Assembly: GCF_023701485.1 (NCBI RefSeq) | Contig: NZ_JAMQBK010000060.1 | Span: 248,001 to 312,000, forward strand | Direction of reading: 5' to 3' | Origin: Aporhodopirellula aestuarii | GTDB lineage: Bacteria > Planctomycetota > Planctomycetia > Pirellulales > Pirellulaceae | DNA length: 64,000 nucleotides | Shown: piece by piece, positions 1-7,501 of the stretch | Position numbering within the stretch: position 1 is the stretch's first letter | Layout: the number at the start of each line of letters is the position of its first letter | Position numbers and translations under genes: made by a program | Notes under the pieces: model-generated | Databases searched by the model: none | What the model was told of the DNA's origin: nothing | The model's input: only the letters and a program-made list of their open reading frames with translations

Positions 1-294
1 ACGCAACAGGAGTGGTGACCGGGAATCAGACGACCGGGTTTGCAATTTCTGAGGCAAATCCATCGGGCCGCGCCACTTGGCGATGATCGCCTGAACGGCC
101 TACTCGTTCTCTAGTTGGTGCAATCGCTACTGCCGTCATAGTCGATCGGGGGAGGTGCTTGTTGTGCTGACATGGCCAACTTCTGTGCGAACGGATGCCT
201 ACGTCGTGATTTTTCTGTCCTAGATTTCGTTGATCGGCCAACGTTCTTCGCGTCTTTCAACAATCCGCCCGCCCGCACTTGAGTCAAGATTTCT
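1..294. other. Window edge, no gene recognised
   Basis: I see no convincing coding signal here. Open frames are short, Arg/His/Ser-rich and lack family resemblance. The stretch probably holds the promoter region of the HDOD gene that begins at 295 and the end of whatever lies outside the window. Confidence 0.4.
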
Positions 295-1188
295 ATGAGT
301 ACTGTCGCAGAAAAAGCTAGTTTGGAAGAAGTTTTTCACACCGACGTTCTGCCCGCGTTGCCACACTCAGCAATCAGTTTGTTGCAGTTGTCCCAACGAG
401 ACGATGTCGGCCCCAACGATTTTGCTCGACCTATCGAAGCGGATCCAGGGCTGATGGGCCAAGTACTTCGATTTGTGAACTCGTCGTATTTCGGATTCAG
501 CCGCGAGATCATGAGCGTGCCGCAGGCGATCACGTTGGTGGGCTCACGTGCGATCACCAACTTCGCCTTGTGGAACGCGGTCTTCAGCGTGATTCCGAAT
601 CCGACGTTTGGTCCGTTCGATCTCAAATCGTTGTGGCAAGACTCGCTGCGACGAGCGATTTTCGCCCGCAAAGCTGGCCGATCGCTCAAGTTGGCCGAGG
701 CCGAAGACTTGTTCGCCGGTGCGTTGCTGCAAGACATGGCTGTCCCGTTGTTGCTTAAAGAATTACCAGAACAATACGAGCCACTGGTTGAGAAAAGAGC
801 CGCCGAAGGCATGCGGCTCAGCGGTCTCGAACAAGAAATGTTCGGTTGGGATCACGCCGACGCGGCAGCCCTCTTGGCCAAACGCTGGAACCTGCCCGAA
901 GAGTTCGTGTCATTGATCGCTCAGCACACCCAGATGGAAGATTTGCTCGGCAAAGGCGATATGTCGCGTGGAGCCGCCTGCGTTGCTCTGGCGTCTCTTC
1001 TGCCTTCCTGTCAGGACAAAGAATGGCACGAGAAGGAGCAGTTTTTGTCTGCTTTTGCGAGATTGATTGATCCGTCCGCCGACGTTCTGCAAACGATTTT
1101 GTGCGAAGTCGACGAACAAACGGCTGAGTTCGCACCACTGCTGAAACTGCCTGTTCCCGAGCGAACTTTGGTAGCGTTTGCTGAATGA
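295..1188 (+). CDS. HDOD domain signalling protein
   Basis: A 297-residue soluble protein whose residues 15-215 look like an HDOD domain, the HD-related output domain of bacterial signalling proteins that lacks the metal-binding HD pair. Typical stretches are LPALPHSAISLLQLS near the start, then ADPGLMGQVLRFVNSSYFG and VPQAITLVGSRAI. No receiver, GGDEF or EAL domain is attached, so it is a stand-alone HDOD protein. No signal peptide or membrane segment is visible. The start ATG at 295 gives the normal N-terminus for the family. The next gene is 161 bp away on the same strand and looks unrelated. HDOD proteins act in chemotaxis, motility or stress signalling, but the partner cannot be inferred here. 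Confidence 0.85.
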   Translation: MSTVAEKASLEEVFHTDVLPALPHSAISLLQLSQRDDVGPNDFARPIEADPGLMGQVLRFVNSSYFGFSREIMSVPQAITLVGSRAITNFALWNAVFSVIPNPTFGPFDLKSLWQDSLRRAIFARKAGRSLKLAEAEDLFAGALLQDMAVPLLLKELPEQYEPLVEKRAAEGMRLSGLEQEMFGWDHADAAALLAKRWNLPEEFVSLIAQHTQMEDLLGKGDMSRGAACVALASLLPSCQDKEWHEKEQFLSAFARLIDPSADVLQTILCEVDEQTAEFAPLLKLPVPERTLVAFAE

Positions 1189-1349
1189 GTCGCTTTTCTT
1201 GCGAGCGATAATGGCCAACGGGCTCGAATCGGAGCCTCGTGGAAGACATCACCAACTTTGTGGCTTCCCTGTTTGACCATTAGGAGAGAGAATACGAGTT
1301 CTAGGCGGTTTCGAACTTCCATCCCCTCCATTGAATAATTCGGCCCAAT

Positions 1350-2237
1350 ATGCCGGATACAGGAAACACAGTGCTCTCTCTTTCAGATTCAGGTCGCCAA
1401 ACCGTCAACGACCTCGCCTCGCGCTACGGTATCTCACCCGACGGCGTTACGCACATGTTGATTGCCGTTCACAACGGCCGCGGAACCATGGCGCAGTTCA
1501 GTCACCCCGATTTCGGCGGCTCCGGCCAATGGATGCAGGGCGGCATGACCATGGTCAGCGATCTCTTCAACTACAACCTTAAGAACCTCGTCAACAATCT
1601 GTGCAGTGAACTCTCCACGATCCTAGCTAACAATCAGCATGGAACGTTCTCGGGATCGTTCCAATCGCAGAGCCAAAACGGGTTCGATTCCCAAGCTCAA
1701 ACGGCTGGTAATTGTGGTGTCACCAATAGTCTGTTTGTCCCCGATCCGGCGGCACAGTGGTGGCCTCCACACCTTGGTACGCCGAGTGCGACGGGTAACC
1801 AGAATCAGACCAAGTACGCTTACTTTGCCGATTCACATCGCCTGGCGGTGACCACCGGTGGACCTGCATGGGTTTATGACACCCTCGATCATCAGATCGG
1901 TGGTTTCGGTCAACAACAAGGCGGCGGTGCGTCGATCACCTTCACCAGCCAGTACGGCACTGTTGACTTGGCGTCGTTGCCGGTTGTTTGGAAAGACGGT
2001 GCTCCGTTTACCACGGCGCCACAGTCGGTTCCGCAACCGGTGGAACCAACACCGCCTGCGGCGCCGCAAGAGAACTTCAACCCTTCGCCGTCGAACGGTA
2101 ATGGATCCAACGGCATCTCTGACGACGTCTTCGATCGCCTCGAGCGGCTCGCGCAACTGAAAGAGAAAGGGATTCTCACCGAAGACGAATTCAACGCAAC
2201 CAAAAGTGCGTTGTTGTCCAAGATCGGTTCGCGGTAA
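1350..2237 (+). CDS. SHOCT domain-containing protein
   Basis: A 295-residue protein. Its last 35 residues form a SHOCT (short C-terminal) domain: FDRLERLAQLKEKGILTEDEF followed by a short helix ending in LLSKIG. SHOCT modules are thought to mediate oligomerisation. The N-terminal part is conserved-looking, with TVNDLASRYGIS, GGSGQWMQGG, a Ser/Gln-rich stretch (SGSFQSQSQ), a WWPPHLGTPSATG segment and ITFTSQYGTVDL; a Pro-rich linker lies near residues 215-245. From memory, very similar proteins of unknown function occur in many Proteobacteria, which makes transfer possible. No signal peptide or membrane helix is seen. Start ATG at 1350 has a poor ribosome-binding site. The stop lies 3 bp from the stop of the convergent gene. 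Confidence 0.75.
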   Translation: MPDTGNTVLSLSDSGRQTVNDLASRYGISPDGVTHMLIAVHNGRGTMAQFSHPDFGGSGQWMQGGMTMVSDLFNYNLKNLVNNLCSELSTILANNQHGTFSGSFQSQSQNGFDSQAQTAGNCGVTNSLFVPDPAAQWWPPHLGTPSATGNQNQTKYAYFADSHRLAVTTGGPAWVYDTLDHQIGGFGQQQGGGASITFTSQYGTVDLASLPVVWKDGAPFTTAPQSVPQPVEPTPPAAPQENFNPSPSNGNGSNGISDDVFDRLERLAQLKEKGILTEDEFNATKSALLSKIGSR

Positions 2238-2245
2238 CGTTACCG
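2232..2245. repeat. Perfect 14-bp palindrome containing both convergent stop codons
   Basis: CGGTAACGTTACCG reads the same on both strands. The plus-strand TAA of the SHOCT gene (2235-2237) and the minus-strand TAA of the giant envelope gene (2240-2242) are its two halves. There is no room for a conventional terminator between the genes. Confidence 0.7.
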
Positions 2246-5200
2246 GTTGCTGGATGTCATTGCCGGACGCATTCCGGTACTCAGGCTTTCGACCTTGGAC
2301 GAAACCAACTCAAACGGCTTTAACCGCAACGTCATGTTGATGATCGCGAGCGTGACAGGACGCCCGGTCAAAGGGGTTTGTTGAAATCGAGCGGGACGCC
2401 CCGGAGTTCCCTCGATGGTGACCAAATCTTTAGCGACCGCGTATCCACAGCGGTCTGCTGTCGCTTCTGATAGTCCACGGTCGGTGCGGCTGCGAAACAC
2501 GATTCCGCCGGATGCTTCAATCTCGAACGCCGGACTCGATCCGCCGGTATCCGCGGAGAATCGAGATTGTTGCACGGCTGCCGAGGGATCGATCGCGAGG
2601 CGAATTTGATCGCAATCGAGCGTCAACTCATCCTCGGATAGCAAGTTCATGTCGGTCGCATCGAATCGTGAATCGAAGTCTTCGACGATCTTGCGCCCGA
2701 TCCGGATTCCGCGCCGGAACGTGAGCGATTTTGCCATGAGGTCGCCTTGCATGCCGTCTTGGAAAACGAGATGGACGCCCGTGATGTAGGTTTCTGGCGG
2801 CGAGTTTCCGGCTCCTTGGTTTTGCCGGTCAAACGCGCCCTGCTGGTCTTCGATCATGCCTTCAAAGTACACCGATGCGTCGGCCCCGTTGTCGGCAATG
2901 CCTCGTGTCTTGATTGCGGTCTTGTCGGCTTCATCGGATTGTTTGGCAGTCGTGCGGATCCACCCTCGATACGAACCCGCCCCCGGCGCATAAACCTGTC
3001 CCGCTAGGGGCGATGCAACTTGGCGCGATTGATTCATCGGGTAAGTCGTCAACGAGGCTGCCGTTCCATTCTCGGTCGTAGCGCCTGGTATCCACGTCAG
3101 TTCCGACAACAACATTTCGTGACGTGACTCACGGCGGCCATCGGCGGCGAATCGGTCGACAAAGATTTCGACGGGCTGTTGTGAGGTTTGTTTGAGTGAA
3201 ATCTGTGCGAGTTGAGTTGCTTGAAACGTCGCCGGCGTACGGAGATCAACGGGGGTTTCGAGCGTGAACGAAAGCTTGTCACCCTGCATCCTTAAATCGC
3301 TCGGTTCACGCCCTTGAGCAATCGCCGCCTCCAATACGACTCCACCGCTGAGCGTCGCGACGCGTCCGTCAAACGTCATCGAGCCACCAAACCGCCCACG
3401 AGGACTCTGTGTCCAACGCATTGCCTTTGCCGGATCACGACTCGATGCCACGCCGCCGAGTGCAGGAAGGAACGCACTCGGAACAACAAATTCTCCGGCC
3501 GAAGGAATCCAGATGTAATTGTCATCGGGACGTACTTGGATTTCAGGGCCGATAAAATAACCGTCACCCAGCTCCAAACGTGCCGGTGTTTGAGACTGGC
3601 TGCCCAATTGCAGAACGTCGCCTCCACCATCGCCGTCACGCAGTCGCAAATGATCGCCGGTCATCACAGCGAGCATGGTTTGCGTTGGCTGATCCGTTTC
3701 TGGATTCGAATTCGCACTCGTCTTCTGGCGTAGCGTTAGTGAATGCGTGACCTCCACGTTCCCGACAACGCTCAAATCGGTCGCGGTCAACTCTCCATCA
3801 CCGAACGTCAGTTTGGCCGTGACCTGATCACCTCGAATGGTCGCCGGTGGCTTTGCCGGCTTCGCAACCCCATTTGCCGCAGCGACGTTCCTGCCATTAT
3901 TCAGCGTTCCCGCATCAGGCTGGCTGACCCATTGTCGCAATGACGATCCGTCTCGCGGCACTACGGCATTTTTCGCAGCAGGTGCTGCCTGTTCAAAGAA
4001 CAAATTCATCTGAGGCGTGCTAGCTTGCAGCGTACTGGAATTCACACGCACGTTGCCGATCGCGGAGAAGCGATCCGGAAACCAACTGTGATCGAGCGAC
4101 GCATCATCGGTTCCCGAGGCGTTGTTGGCGGTGTGGGCACGGGAGTTTGGAGAGCGTTGCACGACCGGTTTAAGGACACCCTCGATACGATCAGTTTGGA
4201 ACGTACCGCCATCCGCCAGTAATGAACGTATATCGCCGTCGCACCACACACCAAATCTTACATTCATCGCATCCGCGGTGGCGGTCTCCAATGGAGACAC
4301 ACGCAGACTGTCACGCCACGAGAAAGATTTGAAAACGGAATCGATCGAGCTGTAATCGACCCGTCCTTTGCCGTCGACTTCGACGGTACCGAGTTGTTGC
4401 GGATGCTTGGGATCAAAACGGTAGACGATTCGAGATAACGTCGCTTGCATCTCGCCCCGTCGAAGTCGAACAAATTCAGTGAGTCGTGGGTCGCCACCAA
4501 CCGACGTTGCGAGCGGCATGGCACCGACGGGAGACGGACCGGCGATCAACCAACCTTCCAGTGGGTCAAACAACACTTGTCCAGCCGTCAGGTCGAATTG
4601 CTGCGACCGTACAGACAATCGAACCGGCCGTCCAGTCGCTTCGATCCGATCGATCCAATCGATGGCGGTCTTGCGAATGCGATCCGAGTTAAGCGGATCT
4701 CGCAGTGTCATGCGAAGTGAGTCGCACTCAAACTGATCAAACAAGGATGGGTCCGAATTCCCGGCCGATCGTGTGTCGGTCGTCGCCTGATGTACGAGTC
4801 GCACGTTGCGATCGAGCAGCAATTGATCCATTGCAAAATCGTATTCAATCCGACCATCGCAATGGACTTGCACCATTCCCCGATTGTCGTCGTCTGGTGA
4901 CCAAGCGTCTTGTGGCTTTCCGAGCGGCAGCGTCAACTCGCGTAGATAAATCAACTCCATCCGGTCGAGAGAGCGGGCCAAGTTGGCTTGTGAAGTGGCT
5001 GTCCCAGTGGATGCTGCCAAGTGAAGGGTCAAGTCTCGCCCGACCATGACTGCGCGACCGACGTGCATTTCAATCGCTTCGGTCGTCCAGATTTTTCTGC
5101 GGTCGATACCGACGTTGGCGGTGCGAATGTCGAGGGTTTGGTCGTCGCTGAGTTCGGTCTGCGTAGGACGCACGTGATAAGCCGAATCAGCCTCCGGATC

Positions 5201-5704
5201 GTTGTTTCCAGTTGTTTGCGTGGGCTGATGGGAAGCGACGCGTTGAATATGGACGTCGCCGAGCAATTGCCCGCGTTGGATCGTCGGGGCCACGCCGCTC
5301 ATGACGTCGAGTGCGGCGCTGAATTCAATCACCGCGCCTTCGGCTGCCTCGATCAGGATCGGTTCGCGTGAATCGTCCGCCGACAACCCGCGTCCGATGA
5401 CCATCGTGATCGGCCACAACCGCCATTTCTTGCCGCCGTCACGATCGTCTTTGTTCTGTTCCCAATTTTGAAACAACAGCATGCCGTCTTGTGTCTTCAA
5501 CCGGATCGCACGACCGCGTTGCCAGGCATCTTCCGGGTACAAGTCGGCCAGGGATTCATCGTTGTCGCTGAGAACGCGAACTGCGATCGGCGCGTGCTCG
5601 ATCTCAGGCGGCGTGAGCCACTTCGCTGCGGTCACTTGATAACCGCCCATCGCAACGAGCACTAAGCTCAATCCGATGATATAGTCGCGAAACGAGCCCG
5701 CCAT
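2240..5704 (-). CDS. Giant LptC/LptA (OstA)-like periplasmic protein
   Basis: A 1154-residue protein with one N-terminal membrane segment (about residues 8-26, rich in I/L/V/A/G) and no other hydrophobic helix, so it is probably anchored in the inner membrane with a long periplasmic part. The body is beta-rich and repeats segments in the style of OstA/LptA: GNVRVNSSTLQASTPQMNL, VVGNVEVTHSL, FDGRVATLSGGVVLEAA and, near the C-terminus, ATADRCGYAVAKDLVTIEG. LptA and LptC are each under about 200 residues, so this would be several jellyroll units in one chain. Its ATG directly abuts the kdsC stop (TGAATG), and kdsD lies just upstream; in Proteobacteria lptC and lptA follow kdsD-kdsC. A role in lipopolysaccharide transit is inferred from context and repeat style, not proven. 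An AsmA-like or purely structural role is the alternative. Confidence 0.6.
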   Translation of the reverse strand: MAGSFRDYIIGLSLVLVAMGGYQVTAAKWLTPPEIEHAPIAVRVLSDNDESLADLYPEDAWQRGRAIRLKTQDGMLLFQNWEQNKDDRDGGKKWRLWPITMVIGRGLSADDSREPILIEAAEGAVIEFSAALDVMSGVAPTIQRGQLLGDVHIQRVASHQPTQTTGNNDPEADSAYHVRPTQTELSDDQTLDIRTANVGIDRRKIWTTEAIEMHVGRAVMVGRDLTLHLAASTGTATSQANLARSLDRMELIYLRELTLPLGKPQDAWSPDDDNRGMVQVHCDGRIEYDFAMDQLLLDRNVRLVHQATTDTRSAGNSDPSLFDQFECDSLRMTLRDPLNSDRIRKTAIDWIDRIEATGRPVRLSVRSQQFDLTAGQVLFDPLEGWLIAGPSPVGAMPLATSVGGDPRLTEFVRLRRGEMQATLSRIVYRFDPKHPQQLGTVEVDGKGRVDYSSIDSVFKSFSWRDSLRVSPLETATADAMNVRFGVWCDGDIRSLLADGGTFQTDRIEGVLKPVVQRSPNSRAHTANNASGTDDASLDHSWFPDRFSAIGNVRVNSSTLQASTPQMNLFFEQAAPAAKNAVVPRDGSSLRQWVSQPDAGTLNNGRNVAAANGVAKPAKPPATIRGDQVTAKLTFGDGELTATDLSVVGNVEVTHSLTLRQKTSANSNPETDQPTQTMLAVMTGDHLRLRDGDGGGDVLQLGSQSQTPARLELGDGYFIGPEIQVRPDDNYIWIPSAGEFVVPSAFLPALGGVASSRDPAKAMRWTQSPRGRFGGSMTFDGRVATLSGGVVLEAAIAQGREPSDLRMQGDKLSFTLETPVDLRTPATFQATQLAQISLKQTSQQPVEIFVDRFAADGRRESRHEMLLSELTWIPGATTENGTAASLTTYPMNQSRQVASPLAGQVYAPGAGSYRGWIRTTAKQSDEADKTAIKTRGIADNGADASVYFEGMIEDQQGAFDRQNQGAGNSPPETYITGVHLVFQDGMQGDLMAKSLTFRRGIRIGRKIVEDFDSRFDATDMNLLSEDELTLDCDQIRLAIDPSAAVQQSRFSADTGGSSPAFEIEASGGIVFRSRTDRGLSEATADRCGYAVAKDLVTIEGTPGRPARFQQTPLTGRPVTLAIINMTLRLKPFELVSSKVESLSTGMRPAMTSSNR

Positions 5705-6268
5705 TCAATCCTCTTTCGTCAGATGTTCATTCCAACGATCGCCGCCACGCAATAGTCGTTCGATTAACTCACGAATCACACCTTGGCCTCCGTGTGCGCG
5801 CATGGTCCAGTGAGCAAACTCGCGGGCATCCGTCGCGGCGTCGTCCGGCGCCGCGGCCAACGCCACCTGCCGCATCACACAGATGTCGGGCAAGTCATCG
5901 CCGATGTAACAGACCTGCTGAGGCTTGACGCCCATCGATTTCATCATCGCTTGAGCGGCCAACCATTTATCGCTGGCCCCTTGCGATACATGCTCAATTC
6001 CGAGTTCAGCGGCGCGATGGGCGACCAACGGGCTCGTGCGAGCGGTGATGATGCCAAAGTGAAAACCGCTTTTCATCCACAATTTAATTCCCAGACCGTC
6101 ACGAACATGGAACGATTTGGTTTCGCGGCAATCGCCGTTTTTTTCGACGCTATAAGTGATCTTGCCGTCGGTGAGCACTCCATCGACATCGGTCAAAATG
6201 CATTGAATATCTGCGGCAATCTCGGCATCGCTGCGTAGCCGACTCTGAATAGGAACGTGCGACGTCAC
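5705..6268 (-). CDS. kdsC: 3-deoxy-D-manno-octulosonate 8-phosphate phosphatase, HAD family
   Basis: A 187-residue KdsC-type HAD phosphatase that would remove phosphate from Kdo-8-phosphate in Kdo synthesis for the lipopolysaccharide core. The nucleophile motif DVDGVLTDG lies at residues 27-35 (Asp27, Asp29). Motif II is IITARTS near 73-79, the conserved Lys is 101, and the metal-binding motif GDDLPD is at 123-128. As usual for KdsC there is no cap domain, and the length fits the family. The start overlaps the stop of kdsD by 4 bases (ATGA), and its stop abuts the start of the giant LptA-like protein, so the three are almost certainly one transcript. The YrbI family also includes KDN-9-P and N-acylneuraminate-9-P phosphatases; the adjacent kdsD favours Kdo. 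Confidence 0.9.
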   Translation of the reverse strand: MTSHVPIQSRLRSDAEIAADIQCILTDVDGVLTDGKITYSVEKNGDCRETKSFHVRDGLGIKLWMKSGFHFGIITARTSPLVAHRAAELGIEHVSQGASDKWLAAQAMMKSMGVKPQQVCYIGDDLPDICVMRQVALAAAPDDAATDAREFAHWTMRAHGGQGVIRELIERLLRGGDRWNEHLTKED

Positions 6269-7398
6269 GATGATTGTTTTCCGGTGGTGGGAGGAATCAA
6301 AGGGAGCACCGTCGCGGTTGAGTCACAGGTCGAGATATCACCGGCCGTGATCAGGTCGGTGATGTCGATCATTCCGATCGGGTGGCCATCTTCATGGATC
6401 ACCGGCAATTCGCTGATGTGTCGCTGCGACAATACGGTAACCGCCTTTGCCAGCGGGGTGCCGCTGCGAATCGTGACCGGCGTCCGAGTCATTACTTCTT
6501 TGATCGGCTGATCGAGGCTGTTTTCTTGGCGACGTTGTAATAGTTTGACGAGATCGCTGTCGGTGAAAATTCCGGTTAGTTTTTGATCGGAATCGACCAG
6601 CATCACGGCCCCGCTTCGTCGATCGGGCGTTTTGCCCGCGATCGCATCCCGCACCGGTAACGTCTCCGATGCGATTCGGCATTCGTGAAGCCCACGCATC
6701 ACGTCGTCCACATTGGCCAGCTTGCGTCCTAAGGCGCCCCCGGGATGGAACCGGGCGAAATCCTGTGGACCAAATCCTCGCAGTTGTGAAGCGAGCATGG
6801 CGATCGCGTCGCCTATGGCGAGCATTACCGATGTGCTTGTCGTCGGTGCCAGCCCGTTGGGGCAGGCTTCGCGGTGACGCCCCATAGGCACGACGAGGTC
6901 CGCCATCTCGGCCAACGGATTGGCGTCGTCGGCTGTGATCGCGATCAAACAGTTCGCTTGAGTCTTGAGGTGTTCGCAAACCCGGACGACCTCTTCGCTG
7001 CGGCCCGAGTTCGAAAAAGCGATGACGATGTCGGTGCCCTGAACCCGGCCCAAATCGCCGTGAATCGCTTCGCTCGGGTGCAGAAAATGCGATGGCGAAC
7101 CGGTACTGGCCAGCGTCGCGACAATTTTTTGGGCGATCCATCCTGCTTTGCCCACGCCGGTCAAAACGACGGACCCGGTACATGCCGCGATCCGTGTGGC
7201 GGCTTCCACGGCGGCGGTCGAGGCAACGGATTCCGCGGCCCGAATCGCGTCCGCCTCGGCAAACATCGTGTCTCGGATGATCCGGACACGCTCGACTTGA
7301 GAGAGCGATTTTGCGGAATTATGTGAGCCGGAGACGCGATCAACGGCGAAACTGCCGTCGTCACGCGACGCAATTGGTTGAGGCGACACGGGGAGCAT
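6265..7398 (-). CDS. kdsD: D-arabinose 5-phosphate isomerase (SIS plus two CBS domains)
   Basis: It converts ribulose 5-phosphate to arabinose 5-phosphate, the first committed step toward Kdo. From the ATG chosen at 7398 it has 377 residues: a SIS domain at about 70-205 with VVLTGVGKAG (77-86), HPSEAIHGDLG (107-117) and AFSNSGRSEEV (127-137), then two CBS domains at about 255-375. Reading is open back to 7542, but those extra residues would overlap the upstream sulfatase and do not resemble KdsD. Even from 7398 the N-terminus is about 40 residues longer than Escherichia coli KdsD; an ATG at about residue 45 is an alternative. Its stop overlaps the kdsC start by 4 bases. Family and context make the call firm; exact start less so. 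Confidence 0.88.
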   Translation of the reverse strand: MLPVSPQPIASRDDGSFAVDRVSGSHNSAKSLSQVERVRIIRDTMFAEADAIRAAESVASTAAVEAATRIAACTGSVVLTGVGKAGWIAQKIVATLASTGSPSHFLHPSEAIHGDLGRVQGTDIVIAFSNSGRSEEVVRVCEHLKTQANCLIAITADDANPLAEMADLVVPMGRHREACPNGLAPTTSTSVMLAIGDAIAMLASQLRGFGPQDFARFHPGGALGRKLANVDDVMRGLHECRIASETLPVRDAIAGKTPDRRSGAVMLVDSDQKLTGIFTDSDLVKLLQRRQENSLDQPIKEVMTRTPVTIRSGTPLAKAVTVLSQRHISELPVIHEDGHPIGMIDITDLITAGDISTCDSTATVLPLIPPTTGKQSS

Positions 7399-7501
7399 CC
7401 ATGCAAAACGTGCGTATTTTGGCTTCGCAGACGGGGCGAAGAGAACCGATCCCAAGGCTACCCAAAGGGCTCCTGCGGTCGCAAGACGAACCGAACTCGC
7501 A

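Noticed and set aside
26-241. 71-codon minus-strand frame at the window edge
   Set aside because: Arg/His-rich, no ribosome-binding site and no family likeness.
1679-1692. GGGTTCGATTCCC, like a tRNA T-arm
   Set aside because: It sits inside the SHOCT gene and the surrounding sequence does not fold into the other tRNA arms.
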